A program made the position numbers and the translations under genes. DNA of 64,000 bases, taken from NCBI RefSeq assembly GCF_016650635.1, contig NZ_JAEKFI010000004.1, forward strand, positions 186,001 to 250,000, read 5' to 3'. Origin of the DNA: Pseudomonas sp. TH43 (GTDB lineage Bacteria > Pseudomonadota > Gammaproteobacteria > Pseudomonadales > Pseudomonadaceae). The first letter of the stretch is position 1; each line of letters opens with the position of its first letter. Under the pieces are notes generated by a model, which made no database searches, was not told the origin of the DNA, and saw nothing but the letters and a program-made list of their open reading frames with translations. Shown in pieces: positions 46,076 to 54,919 of the stretch.

Positions 46076-46117
46076 CGAAGGGCCTGGAGCGATTGAACGC
46101 CCAGACCCTTCGTTTTT
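46076..46117 (+). terminator. Hairpin with T5 between purU and the 58-residue gene
   Basis: CGAAGGGCCTGG...CCAGACCCTTCG then TTTTT on the plus strand. One C-A mismatch in a 12-bp stem. In the minus direction it follows the purU stop but has a poorer T-run (CCGTTTC), so purU readthrough into the small gene is possible. Confidence 0.6.
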
Positions 46118-46136
46118 CAAGCTCGCGCAGGTTCGA

Positions 46137-46985
46137 TCAGAACACCACAGTCTTGTTGCCGTGCACCAGCACGCGATCCTCGAGGTGATAACGCAAGCCG
46201 CGGGCCAGCACCATCTTCTCGACATCACGGCCGAAACGCACCATGTCTTCAATGCTGTCGCTGTGGCTGACACGCACCACGTCCTGCTCGATGATCGGGC
46301 CGGCATCCAGCTCTTCGGTGACGTAGTGGCAAGTCGCACCGATCAGTTTCACGCCACGCAGGGAAGCCTGGTGGTACGGCTTGGCGCCGACGAACGACGG
46401 CAGGAAGCTGTGGTGAATGTTGATGACCTTGTGCGCGTATTCGCGGCACATGTCCGGCGGCAGGATTTGCATGTAGCGCGCCAGCACCACCACTTCAGCA
46501 TCGTGCTGTTTGACCAGACGCGACACTTCGTTGAACGCCGGTTGCTTGTCCTGCGGATTGACCGGGACGTGGTAATAAGGAATGCCGTGCCACTCGACCA
46601 TGCTGCGCAGGTCATCGTGGTTGGAAATCACGCAGGAAATTTCGCAGTCCAGCTCATCGCTGTGCCAGCGGTGCAGCAAATCCGCCAGGCAGTGGGATTC
46701 GCGACTGGCCATCAACACCACGCGCTTCTTCTGCTCGGTGTCGGTAATGCGCCAGTCCATCGAGAACTCTTCAGCGATCGGGGCAAACTTCTCGCGTAAT
46801 TCTTCAATACCGAAAGGCAACGAATCGGCACGAATCTCGTGACGCATGAAGAACCAGCCGACCTGATTATCCGAGTGGTGGCTCGCTTCGGTGATCCAGC
46901 CATTGTGGGCTGCCAGAAAATTACTGACTTTGGCAACGATGCCAACGCGGTCCGGGCAAGAAATCACCAGCCGAAAAGTGCGCAT
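46137..46985 (-). CDS. purU: Formyltetrahydrofolate deformylase
   Basis: Hydrolyses 10-formyl-THF to formate and THF, balancing the one-carbon pool. 282 residues from ATG 46985 (MRTFRLVISCPDRVGIVAKVSNFL). An N-terminal ACT domain (1-80) is followed by the formyltransferase fold with NIHHSFLPSF and GATCHYVTEELDAGPIIEQD (catalytic Asn/His/Asp set). Pseudomonads have several purU paralogues; one is linked to glycine and sarcosine catabolism, which would suit the gcv operon 40 kb away, but this is only a suggestion. Confidence 0.94.
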   Translation of the reverse strand: MRTFRLVISCPDRVGIVAKVSNFLAAHNGWITEASHHSDNQVGWFFMRHEIRADSLPFGIEELREKFAPIAEEFSMDWRITDTEQKKRVVLMASRESHCLADLLHRWHSDELDCEISCVISNHDDLRSMVEWHGIPYYHVPVNPQDKQPAFNEVSRLVKQHDAEVVVLARYMQILPPDMCREYAHKVINIHHSFLPSFVGAKPYHQASLRGVKLIGATCHYVTEELDAGPIIEQDVVRVSHSDSIEDMVRFGRDVEKMVLARGLRYHLEDRVLVHGNKTVVF

Positions 46986-47324
46986 GAGGGGGAAACTCCA
47001 GAACTTCGCAAAGGCCGCCATTCTAGCGACTGCGCGGAAAAACTGCAGTATTGATGAGCGCCGGCCTGGCTCGCGCGTCAGAACACGGCTTTTTGACGGC
47101 GATAAACGTCAATGTGATGGCGCCGTAATGGCACCTACTCAACACATAATTGTGAATATGGGTGATGACTGCATCACACTATTTAACTGAACAATCAATT
47201 TACGGCTATTTCCCGCAACTAATTTAAATAAAAAGTCCGGTTAAATGTTTACTTGATGAAACAGCCTGACTATTATTGCGACACTGTCCCCTGCCATTCA
47301 ACACCTCCACGTAAGGTAGTTCAC
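46986..47324. other. purU / mvaT divergent intergenic region, AT-rich
   Basis: No gene seen. The right half (about 47150-47280) is clearly AT-rich (TTTAAATAAAAAG and neighbours). It is a suitable target for MvaT itself, which is known to autoregulate in P. aeruginosa. Confidence 0.55.
47248..47276 (+). promoter_or_regulatory. Probable sigma-70 promoter of mvaT
   Basis: TTTACT (-35) at 47248-47253, a 17-bp spacer, and TATTAT (-10) at 47271-47276. The start would fall near 47283, giving a leader of about 40 nt to the ATG. Confidence 0.6.
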
Positions 47325-47702
47325 ATGTCCTTGATCAACGAATATCGCGCCACCGAAGAAGCAATCAAAGAGCTGCAAGCCCGTTTGAAGAACCTGTCTC
47401 AAGACGACAAACTGCAAACCGAGCTGGAATTCGAAGGCAAACTGCGCACCCTGATGGGCGAATACTCCAAGTCGCTGCGTGACATCATCGCGCTGCTGGA
47501 TCCAGAATCGAAAACCAAAGCACCCCGTGGCGGCGCAGTAAAAACTACTGGCACCAAGCGTGCTCGCAAAGTTAAACAATACAAAAACCCGCACAACGGC
47601 GAAGTCATCGAAACCAAAGGTGGCAACCACAAAACTCTGAAAGAGTGGAAAGCCAAGTGGGGCGGTGACGTGGTTGAAGGCTGGGCTACCCTGCTGGGCT
47701 AA
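47325..47702 (+). CDS. mvaT: H-NS-family xenogeneic silencer MvaT
   Basis: 125 residues. The N-terminal coiled-coil dimerisation region MSLINEYRATEEAIKELQARLKNL is diagnostic of MvaT/MvaU. The C-terminal AT-hook-like DNA-binding domain contains RKVKQYKNPHNGEVIETKGGNHKTLKEWKAKWG. It silences AT-rich, often acquired DNA and shapes exopolysaccharide, phage and virulence genes. Pseudomonads carry MvaT plus MvaU-type paralogues; the starting sequence suits MvaT. Monocistronic, between a sigma-70 promoter and a strong terminator. Confidence 0.95.
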   Translation: MSLINEYRATEEAIKELQARLKNLSQDDKLQTELEFEGKLRTLMGEYSKSLRDIIALLDPESKTKAPRGGAVKTTGTKRARKVKQYKNPHNGEVIETKGGNHKTLKEWKAKWGGDVVEGWATLLG

Positions 47703-47734
47703 GCCGCAACGCCCGTCGCTGACCGATCAGTGAC

Positions 47735-47770
47735 AAAAAAAGAAACGCCAGCAAATGCTGGCGTTTTTTT
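47735..47770 (+). terminator. Terminator of mvaT (possibly bidirectional)
   Basis: AACGCCAGCA-AA-TGCTGGCGTT followed by T-run and preceded by A-run. It also lies 33 bases past the convergent sbcB stop. Confidence 0.94.
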
Positions 47771-47802
47771 ATGCGCGCCATTTGCGCTGAACATGTTCGA
47801 TT

Positions 47803-49233
47803 TCAAACGTCCAAACGTTTGCGCAATGTCTGGACATAACTCTGCCATTCATTGAGCACCGCGCTCTGCATCGGCGTCGCACTTTGCAGCCATTGCTCTG
47901 CGGTTTCGATAAAAGATGACACGGTATTTGGCGCGCCCCACTCCGGCGCCGACAATCGCTGCCGGCAAAATATTCTCCAGCGCTCTTGCTCTTCAAAACT
48001 CAACGTCTCGGGAAAGTTACGCGCTCGATATCGAAAGAGTAATTCAGGCAAACGTTCATCATCGAAAGGCCATTGCTCTTGTGCTAATTGTGCCGGGTCA
48101 GCCGATCTCACTTGCTCGCACAGGCGCCGATCTCGATCACCGATAAATCCGTCGTACAACTGTTGCTCCGGGTCTTCGCTCGGGGTGAAATCTTCGCTGG
48201 CATAAATCGCTGCGACTTTATCTTTCAAAACTTGTTGTGCGGCAGTTAGCCGCAGTGCGCGTTCCTCATACAGCGCCATGTCCAGGCCCAGTCGCTGTTG
48301 ATCTTGTGCACGCAATACCGACAGCGGCGCAACAACCGGGCAACGGTTGATGTGAATCAGTTTGAGCGGCACCGGCAATTCGCCTTCCAGCAAATCATCG
48401 CGGCGCGTGTAGAGGCGCTGGCGCAGCGTCTGGGCGTCCAGATCGAGCAAGCCCTGCGGATCAAGGTGCAGGTCGCAGACAATCAGCGCATTGCGGTTTT
48501 TCGGGTGCCAGGCCAAAGGCATGACCACACCGACATAACTGCGCGCCGCCGAGAAACGCCCGGAGATGTGCACCATAGGCTGCAACAGGCGAATCTGATC
48601 CATCACCTTCTGTTTGCTGCGCAACTGAAACAGCCAGTCATAGAGCTTCGGCTGCTTTTCGCGAATCAGTTTTGCCAGCGCGATGGTCGCGCGCACATCC
48701 GACAAGGCTTCGTGGGCGTGCCCGTGATCAATATTGTTGGCGGCGGTCAGGCGTTCGAGCTTGAGCGTCACCCGGCCCTCGTCATCGGTCGGCCAGACCA
48801 GGCCGTCCGGGCGCAATGCATAAGCGGCGCGCACCACATCGATCAGATCCCAGCGACTGTTGCCGCCCTGCCATTCACGCGCGTAGGGATCGAAGAAATT
48901 GCGATAGAGGCTGTAACGCGTCATCTCGTCATCGAAACGCAAAGTGTTGTACCCGGCGCCACAGGTGCCGGGCGCGGCCAGCTGTGCGTGTACCCGGGTC
49001 ATGAAATCGGCCTCGCTCAAACCTTTTTCGGCGAGCTGGCTGGGGGTGATGCCGGTAATTGCACACGCCGCCGGGTGCGGCAGGATGTCTTCGCTGGGTT
49101 GGCAGTAGAGGTTGACCGGCTCGTCGATTTCGTTGAGCTCATGGTCGGTGCGAATCCCGGCGACCTGCAGCGGGCGGTCGCAACGCGGATTGATGCCAGT
49201 GGTTTCGTAGTCGTACCAGAAGATGGAAGTCAC
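47803..49233 (-). CDS. sbcB: Exodeoxyribonuclease I
   Basis: 3'-5' single-strand exonuclease of recombination and mismatch repair. 476 residues. DEDDh nuclease: FWYDYETTGINP supplies Asp8 and Glu10; later GYNTLRFDDEMTR and NIDHGHAHEALSDVRATIALA supply the remaining acidic residues and histidine. The SH3-like and C-terminal domains complete the E. coli ExoI architecture. Confidence 0.95.
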   Translation of the reverse strand: MTSIFWYDYETTGINPRCDRPLQVAGIRTDHELNEIDEPVNLYCQPSEDILPHPAACAITGITPSQLAEKGLSEADFMTRVHAQLAAPGTCGAGYNTLRFDDEMTRYSLYRNFFDPYAREWQGGNSRWDLIDVVRAAYALRPDGLVWPTDDEGRVTLKLERLTAANNIDHGHAHEALSDVRATIALAKLIREKQPKLYDWLFQLRSKQKVMDQIRLLQPMVHISGRFSAARSYVGVVMPLAWHPKNRNALIVCDLHLDPQGLLDLDAQTLRQRLYTRRDDLLEGELPVPLKLIHINRCPVVAPLSVLRAQDQQRLGLDMALYEERALRLTAAQQVLKDKVAAIYASEDFTPSEDPEQQLYDGFIGDRDRRLCEQVRSADPAQLAQEQWPFDDERLPELLFRYRARNFPETLSFEEQERWRIFCRQRLSAPEWGAPNTVSSFIETAEQWLQSATPMQSAVLNEWQSYVQTLRKRLDV

Positions 49234-49414
49234 GGGCGGTTCCTGAACTGAAGATCGGCAAAGTCTAGGCGCTCAACCCTTGTCGCGGCCAGCCTCGCGT
49301 CATTTCAGTACGTTGCTTCACACGCGGTGCAATACATAGTTATGTCGTTTCCCCCCGAGAGGCTGCTAGCATCGGACGCACTTGCACTCAGAACAGGCGA
49401 ACATCAGGTAGCCC

Positions 49415-50140
49415 ATGCTCGAGCCCACAGCACCGCCAAGGAAAGCACCGCTGACCCCGCCGCTGGACACGCGGCATCAGGTCGAAACGCCGGAAGGCAT
49501 CGACCTGCCTTTGCGTCCCGCCGGGTTGATGGTGCGGGCCGTGGCGTTCAGCATCGACCTGGGCATTCGCGGCGTGATCATGGCCGTACTGTTTATCGTG
49601 CTGGCGTTTCTCGGCAAGCTCGGCATGGGCCTTGGGTCGCTGCTGCTGTTCGCGATCAGTTGGTGGTACATGGTGCTGTTCGAAGTGCTACGTCAGGGCC
49701 GCTCGCCGGGTAAACAGTGGATGGGCCTGCGCGTGGTGCACGATGACGGCACACCCGTGGGTTGGTCGGCATCGTTACTGCGCAACCTGCTGCGCTTCGT
49801 CGATCTGCTGCCGTTCGGTTACTTCCTCGGCACCCTCAGTTGCCTGCACCATCCGGCCTTCAAACGCCTCGGCGACATCGCTGCCGGCACCCTTGTCGTG
49901 TACAGCGAACGTCCGCTGACCCGGCCGCAACTGCCCGAAGTCGAATCTCGGCGCTCGCCCGTCATCCTCACGCTCAGCGAGCAACGCGCCGTGCTCGGTT
50001 TCGCCGAGCGTCAGGGCGAATTGTCACCGGCGCGGGTCAACGAACTGGCCGCCCTGCTCGCTCAGCCGCTGCATATCAGCGCGCCGAAAGCCGTGGCTGA
50101 ACTCAACGCTATCGCTCGCGGTTTGTTGGGGCCGACATGA
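49415..50140 (+). CDS. RDD family membrane protein of the MoxR operon
   Basis: 241 residues. Residues 36-155 form the RDD domain (RPAGLMVRAVAFSIDLGIRGVIM, FEVLRQGRSPGKQWMGLRVVHDDG, HHPAFKRLGDIAAGTLVVYSE) with three transmembrane segments. A cytoplasmic tail of about 85 residues follows. It is the first gene of a six-gene operon and overlaps the next by ATGA. This is distinct from the short RDD protein at 7383-7871. Role unknown; likely part of a membrane complex with the downstream proteins. Confidence 0.9.
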   Translation: MLEPTAPPRKAPLTPPLDTRHQVETPEGIDLPLRPAGLMVRAVAFSIDLGIRGVIMAVLFIVLAFLGKLGMGLGSLLLFAISWWYMVLFEVLRQGRSPGKQWMGLRVVHDDGTPVGWSASLLRNLLRFVDLLPFGYFLGTLSCLHHPAFKRLGDIAAGTLVVYSERPLTRPQLPEVESRRSPVILTLSEQRAVLGFAERQGELSPARVNELAALLAQPLHISAPKAVAELNAIARGLLGPT

Positions 50141-51114
50141 AGCAAAGCCTTTTCGAAAGTCGCCACAAGGCCGAATGGGAGCGTTTTGCGCTGGCCCTCG
50201 AACGCCTTGAGCGCGGCAAGGACACCTCGCAGGTCGCCGCTTTCCCCAAAGCCTATCGCCGACTTTGCCAGCATTTGGCGCTGGCGCAGGAACGCGGCTA
50301 CAGCAGTTTCCTGATCGACTCGTTGCAGCAGCAAGTGCTACGCGGTCATCAGCAGCTGTACCGTCATCGCAGCCGCCTCGGCGCCAATCTGCTGAGTTTC
50401 ATCCTCGCCGACCTCCCGCGACTGGTGCGTGCCGAATGGCCGTTTGTACTCGTCGCCGGCCTGCTGTTCTTCGGCAGCCTGCTCGGCGTCGCTGTGTTGG
50501 TCTATGTGTTTCCCGAACTGGTCTACAACCTGATACCCGCCGATCAAGTGCGCGAGATGCAAGGCATGTACGACCCCGTCGCCGGCCACCTGGGGCGCCC
50601 CGCCGACCGCGCCGCGAGCGAAGACTGGGTGATGTTCGGTTACTACGTGATGCACAACATCGGCATCGCCTTTCAGACCTTCGCCAGTGGCTTGCTGATG
50701 GGCGTGGGCAGCGCGTTCTTTCTGTTTTACAACGGGCTGGTCATCGGCGCCGTCGCCGGGCACCTGACCGAAATCGGTTTCGGCCAGACTTTCTGGCCAT
50801 TCGTCATCGGCCATGGCGCCTTCGAACTGACGGCCATCGCCCTTGCTGGCGCGGCCGGTCTGAAACTGGGTTGGGCCTTGATCGCCCCTGGGCGCCTGAC
50901 CCGCGCCGAGGCGTTGAAACACGCTGCGCGCAAGAGCGTATTGCTGATCTGCGGGGTCATGCTGTTCCTGCTCATCGCGGCGTTCATTGAAGCCTATTGG
51001 TCGTCGAAAAACAGTCTGGCACCGCAGACCCAATATCTGGTCGGCGCCGGACTCTGGGGTTTGGTGGCGGCTTATCTGCTGTTCGCCGGAAGGACGCGCC
51101 ATGCGCCTGAGTGA
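50137..51114 (+). CDS. SpoIIM-like (stage II sporulation protein M family) membrane protein
   Basis: 325 residues. A helical cytoplasmic N-terminus (WERFALALERLERGKDTSQVAAFPKAYRRLCQHLALAQERG) precedes about five membrane helices. YVMHNIGIAFQTFASGLLMGVGSAFFLFYNGLVIGAVAGHL and IGHGAFELTAIALAGAAGLKLG are family motifs. In Bacillus SpoIIM acts in engulfment with peptidoglycan hydrolases; in Gram-negatives the family is uncharacterised. It overlaps the next gene by 14 bases. Confidence 0.88.
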   Translation: MKQSLFESRHKAEWERFALALERLERGKDTSQVAAFPKAYRRLCQHLALAQERGYSSFLIDSLQQQVLRGHQQLYRHRSRLGANLLSFILADLPRLVRAEWPFVLVAGLLFFGSLLGVAVLVYVFPELVYNLIPADQVREMQGMYDPVAGHLGRPADRAASEDWVMFGYYVMHNIGIAFQTFASGLLMGVGSAFFLFYNGLVIGAVAGHLTEIGFGQTFWPFVIGHGAFELTAIALAGAAGLKLGWALIAPGRLTRAEALKHAARKSVLLICGVMLFLLIAAFIEAYWSSKNSLAPQTQYLVGAGLWGLVAAYLLFAGRTRHAPE

Positions 51115-52648
51115 CGCCACTGTCGTGCTGCGGCCGCGCACCACCTGGGAAGCCATGGACCTGGGCGTGCTCATGAGCCAGCAGCATCGACGCCTGCTGA
51201 TGACCAGTTGGGCGATCGTCACCCTGCCGCTGTTCGCTCTGCTGAGCATGGTGTTCTGGGACTCACCGTCGCTGGCGGTGTTTATTTTCTGGTGGCTAAA
51301 ACCGGCGTACGAACGCCTGCCGCTGTACATCCTGTCGAAAGCCCTGTTCGGCGAAACACCGACGCTCAAACAAGCGTTGCGCGAGTGGCCACGCTTGCTC
51401 AAACCGCAACTGCTGGCCAGCCTGACCTGGCGCCGCCTGAGTTTGAGCCGCAGCTTCCTGATGCCGGTGGTGCAACTCGAAGGCCTCGATGGCAGTGCCC
51501 GCCAACAACGCCTGAACGTTCTGCTGCAGCGCAATGCCGGCGCCGCGCAATGGCTGACCCTCATCGGCGTACACCTGGAAACGGCGCTGTGGATCGGCCT
51601 GATGGTGCTGTTCTACCTGTTGCTGCCGCAGCAGGTAGAAACCGATTGGGATTGGCAGTCACTGATCCTCGCGGCGGATCAGGACTGGCGCTGGCTCGAA
51701 CACCTGACCAATGCCTTTTACGCGTTGGTGCTGGTGGTCTGGGAACCGATTTACGTCGCCTGCGGCTTCAGCCTTTATCTGAATCGACGCACGCAACTGG
51801 AAGCCTGGGACATTGAACTGGTCTTCCGCCGCTTGCGCCAACGCCTGAACAACGGCGTACTCGGTCTGCTGCTGGCGGTCTGTCTGGTACTGCCGAACGT
51901 GCCCTCGGTCTGGGCCGCCGAAGCCGATACAGGCCCCAATGCACCGCGCTTGTTGAATCAGCCGCTGACCAGCCAGGCCTCACGCGACAACATCAAAGCC
52001 CTGCTCGAACAGCCGCCGTTCAAGAACAAGGAATCCGTCACCCGTTATCGCTTCGGTGACGACCCGGCAGCGCAGGCCAAAGAGACAAAACCCGGCGAAG
52101 CACCGCCATGGCTGAAAACCCTGCTGGGCTGGCTAGACGGCCAGCACCTCGACGGTCTGGCCAAGCTCATTGAGGTGCTGCTGTGGGGCATCGTGATTGC
52201 CGCGTTCGGCTGGTTGCTCTGGCGCTACCGCGAATTTCTGCAAGCGTTTGTCAGCCGACGGCCGCGACTGCCGGCCAAGCCACAACGCACGCTGCCGCAA
52301 CAAGCCTTCGGCCTGGACTTGAACCGCGACACGTTGCCCGACGACATCGCCGCCAACGCCGAGCAACTCTGGCCCACCCAGCCACGTGCGGCGTTGAGCC
52401 TGCTCTATCGAGGCTTGCTCAGCCATTTGCTCCACGATTTTGATCTGACGCTGAAACCCGCCGACACTGAAAGTCAGGTACTCGCGCGCATCGAGCACAT
52501 GCAGCGCCCCGAACTGCTCACCTTCAGTCGCCACCTGACCACGCATTGGCAACACATGGCCTACGGGCATCGGGTCCCGGCGGCGCACCTGCAACAGGAA
52601 TTATGCGAGGGCTGGCGCGCCTTGTTCGGCCACGGAGCCACCCGTTGA
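51101..52648 (+). CDS. DUF4129-containing membrane protein
   Basis: 515 residues from ATG 51101 (MRLSDATVVLRPRTTWEAMDLGVLMSQQ). The N-terminal half has four or five hydrophobic stretches (about 31-60, 140-170, 195-225, 245-265). A periplasmic loop rich in polar residues follows, then another helix near 350-370 (IEVLLWGIVIAAFGWLLWRYR) and the C-terminal DUF4129 domain (WPTQPRAALSLLYRGLLSHLLHDF). The function is unknown. Its stop overlaps the next start (TTGA). Confidence 0.85.
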   Translation: MRLSDATVVLRPRTTWEAMDLGVLMSQQHRRLLMTSWAIVTLPLFALLSMVFWDSPSLAVFIFWWLKPAYERLPLYILSKALFGETPTLKQALREWPRLLKPQLLASLTWRRLSLSRSFLMPVVQLEGLDGSARQQRLNVLLQRNAGAAQWLTLIGVHLETALWIGLMVLFYLLLPQQVETDWDWQSLILAADQDWRWLEHLTNAFYALVLVVWEPIYVACGFSLYLNRRTQLEAWDIELVFRRLRQRLNNGVLGLLLAVCLVLPNVPSVWAAEADTGPNAPRLLNQPLTSQASRDNIKALLEQPPFKNKESVTRYRFGDDPAAQAKETKPGEAPPWLKTLLGWLDGQHLDGLAKLIEVLLWGIVIAAFGWLLWRYREFLQAFVSRRPRLPAKPQRTLPQQAFGLDLNRDTLPDDIAANAEQLWPTQPRAALSLLYRGLLSHLLHDFDLTLKPADTESQVLARIEHMQRPELLTFSRHLTTHWQHMAYGHRVPAAHLQQELCEGWRALFGHGATR

Positions 52649-53808
52649 GTCGCCGTACCCTGTGGTGCGTCGGCGCATTGATCGTCGCTCTGCTGGCGGC
52701 GTTGAGCATTTTCCTTTTCCTCAAGGCCAAGCCCTATCAGGAAGAAATCGATCACGGCCCCTCGCCTGATGCACAAGCCAATCCGTATCTGGCGGCGGAA
52801 CTGTTTTTGCGTGAACGCGGCCTCAACGTCAGCCACGCCGAGAGCCTCGCGGTGCTGCCGGATATCGATCCGCGCCGACACACTTTGCTGCTGTTCAACG
52901 ACCGCTCACGGATGACCCCGCGTCAGGTCGATCAAGTGTTGAACTGGACACGCGCCGGCGGGCGCCTGGTGTTCGTCGCCGAATCGCTGTGGGATGAGCA
53001 GACCAAACAAAGTAACGACCTGCTGCTCGATCGGGTGCAACTGCATCAATCCTTGAGCAAGGATCTCAAAGAGCCGCCCGCCGACCTAGAACAGGACCGC
53101 TTCCCCAAGCTGACCAAGCTCTATCTGGAAGACGAGGACGCACCGGCCTACGCCGGCTTCGACACCGATTTCCACCTCGACGACCCAAAGAATCTCGCTC
53201 AGGCCTGGGCCAACAGCGCCAAGGCCACGCACATGATGCAACTGCCCTACAGCCTCGGCTCGGTCACGGTGGTCACCGACGCCGATCTGTGGAAAAACAA
53301 AGCCATCGATCAATACGACAACGCCTGGTTGCTCTGGTACCTGAGCGCCGACACCAACGTCACGTTGATCTACAGCACTGAGCACGACGGGTTGCTGACC
53401 TTGCTCTGGCGCTATTTCCCGCAGGCCATCGTCGCCCTGCTCGCCTTGATCGGCCTGTGGCTGTGGCATGTCGGCGTGCGCCATGGCCCGCTTCAGGCAC
53501 CGGCCCCGAGCGGGCGTCGGCAGTTGCAGGAACACTTGCGCGCCAGCGCCGATTTCCTCCTGCGCCACAACGGTCAGCAAGCACTGTTGCAAGCCTTGCA
53601 ACAAGACGTGTTGCGCCGTGCGCGCCGTCGCCATCCCGGTTTTGATCGATTGAACGTTGCCGAACAATGGTTGGCGCTGTCGCGCCTGACCCGTCAGCCG
53701 ACCCGCGCCATCAGCCAGGCCCTGAGCCCTGTGCCGAACCAACGCTTGTCCAGCGCCGAGTTCTGCCGTCAGGTCGCCCACCTGCAAACCTTGAGGAATA
53801 CGCTATGA
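52645..53808 (+). CDS. DUF4350 domain membrane protein
   Basis: 387 residues starting at TTG 52645, supported by GGAG 7 bases upstream and by overlap with the DUF4129 stop. A single N-terminal helix (LWCVGALIVALLAALSIFLFL) is followed by a periplasmic GATase-like DUF4350 domain (NPYLAAELFLRERGLNVSHAE, LLFNDRSRMTPRQVDQVLNWTRAGGRLVFVAES). A second helix near 260-280 precedes a basic cytoplasmic tail. In this operon it is always next to MoxR. Its stop overlaps the moxR start (ATGA). Confidence 0.86.
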   Translation: MSRRTLWCVGALIVALLAALSIFLFLKAKPYQEEIDHGPSPDAQANPYLAAELFLRERGLNVSHAESLAVLPDIDPRRHTLLLFNDRSRMTPRQVDQVLNWTRAGGRLVFVAESLWDEQTKQSNDLLLDRVQLHQSLSKDLKEPPADLEQDRFPKLTKLYLEDEDAPAYAGFDTDFHLDDPKNLAQAWANSAKATHMMQLPYSLGSVTVVTDADLWKNKAIDQYDNAWLLWYLSADTNVTLIYSTEHDGLLTLLWRYFPQAIVALLALIGLWLWHVGVRHGPLQAPAPSGRRQLQEHLRASADFLLRHNGQQALLQALQQDVLRRARRRHPGFDRLNVAEQWLALSRLTRQPTRAISQALSPVPNQRLSSAEFCRQVAHLQTLRNTL

Positions 53809-54806
53809 GTGAACAGACCGAGCCCGGCAGCGCCAGCCACGCCGCCCAGCAACGCCAGCGCGCCAGTCAACTGGCGCAAGCGGTTCGCAGCGAATTGCAC
53901 AAAGCCGTGATCGGCCAGAGCGAGGTGATCGACGACGTGCTCACCGCGTTGATCGCTGGCGGTCACGTGCTGCTTGAAGGCGTGCCGGGGCTGGGTAAAA
54001 CCTTGCTGGTGCGAGCATTGGCCCGTTGCTTTGGCGGCGAATTCGCGCGGATTCAGTTCACCCCGGACCTGATGCCCAGCGACGTCACCGGTCACGCCGT
54101 GTACGACCTGCAGACCGAACAGTTCAAGCTGCGCAAAGGCCCACTGTTCACCAATCTGTTGCTGGCCGACGAAATCAACCGCGCCCCGGCAAAAACTCAG
54201 GCGGCGCTGCTCGAAGCCATGCAGGAGCGCCAAGTGACACTCGAAGGTCGTGCCTTGCCGATCGCTCAGCCGTTCATGGTGCTGGCGACGCAGAACCCGA
54301 TCGAACAGGAAGGCACCTATCCACTGCCGGAAGCTGAACTCGACCGCTTCATGCTCAAGGTGCGCATGGATTACCCCGACGCCGAACAAGAACTGAACAT
54401 GGTGCGTCAGGTCAGCCGCTCGACCCGCGCCGACATGCTTGATGTGCAGCCGCTGCGCACCGTGTTGCAAGCCAAAGATGTGCAAGCATTGCAGCGCATC
54501 GCCAGTGATCTGCCGCTGGATGATCAGGTGCTCGATTATGCCGTACGCCTGGCGCGCAGCACCCGCACGTGGCCGGGCCTGACGTTGGGCGCCGGGCCGC
54601 GCGCCTCTATTGCACTGGTGCGCTGCGCCCGCGCCCGAGCGTTGTTGCGCGGTGGCGAGTTCGTGATTCCCGACGACATCAAGGGCTGCGCGCTGGCCGT
54701 GCTGCGCCATCGCGTGCGCGTCGCGCCGGAGCTGGACATCGAAGGGCTGCAGGTCGATCAGGTGTTGCAGCAATTGCTCGACCAAGTCCCGGCGCCGCGC
54801 CTATGA
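53805..54806 (+). CDS. MoxR-family AAA+ ATPase
   Basis: 333 residues from ATG 53805. Walker A GVPGLGKTLLVRALA, Walker B LLLADEINRAPAKTQAALLEAMQE, sensor 1 MVLATQNPIEQEGTYPLPEAELDRFMLKV. These chaperone-like ATPases assemble or remodel partner proteins, commonly with a DUF58/vWA protein encoded next door. It is the only cytosolic motor in the operon. A REP element separates it from the DUF58 gene, and an ATG overlapping its stop opens a 38-codon frame across that element. Confidence 0.93.
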   Translation: MSEQTEPGSASHAAQQRQRASQLAQAVRSELHKAVIGQSEVIDDVLTALIAGGHVLLEGVPGLGKTLLVRALARCFGGEFARIQFTPDLMPSDVTGHAVYDLQTEQFKLRKGPLFTNLLLADEINRAPAKTQAALLEAMQERQVTLEGRALPIAQPFMVLATQNPIEQEGTYPLPEAELDRFMLKVRMDYPDAEQELNMVRQVSRSTRADMLDVQPLRTVLQAKDVQALQRIASDLPLDDQVLDYAVRLARSTRTWPGLTLGAGPRASIALVRCARARALLRGGEFVIPDDIKGCALAVLRHRVRVAPELDIEGLQVDQVLQQLLDQVPAPRL

Positions 54807-54919
54807 AACCCGTTTTGAGCAGAAAAGATCGCAGCCTTCGCCAGCTCCTACAGGTGTGCCATGCAGGAGCTGGCGCAGGCTGCGATCTTTTCAGCAGACA
54901 GTCCGGTGCCACGCCATGA
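54803..54919 (+). CDS. 38-codon bridging frame across a REP element
   Basis: ATG at 54803 overlaps the moxR TGA (ATGA). The frame begins MKPVLSRKDRSLRQLL, runs open through both REP arms, and ends with TGA at 54917-54919, which overlaps the DUF58 ATG (ATGA). It could keep ribosomes moving from moxR to DUF58. The peptide itself is probably not functional. The reading is direct; the role is inferred. Confidence 0.4.
   Translation: MKPVLSRKDRSLRQLLQVCHAGAGAGCDLFSRQSGATP
54825..54891. repeat. REP doublet inside the MoxR operon
   Basis: AAGATCGCAGCCTTCGCCAG...CTACAGG and inverted CAGGAGCTGGCGCAGGCTGCGATCTT. It is the same class as the elements at 18849-18922 and 42813-42866, inserted between two otherwise coupled genes. 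Confidence 0.9.
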
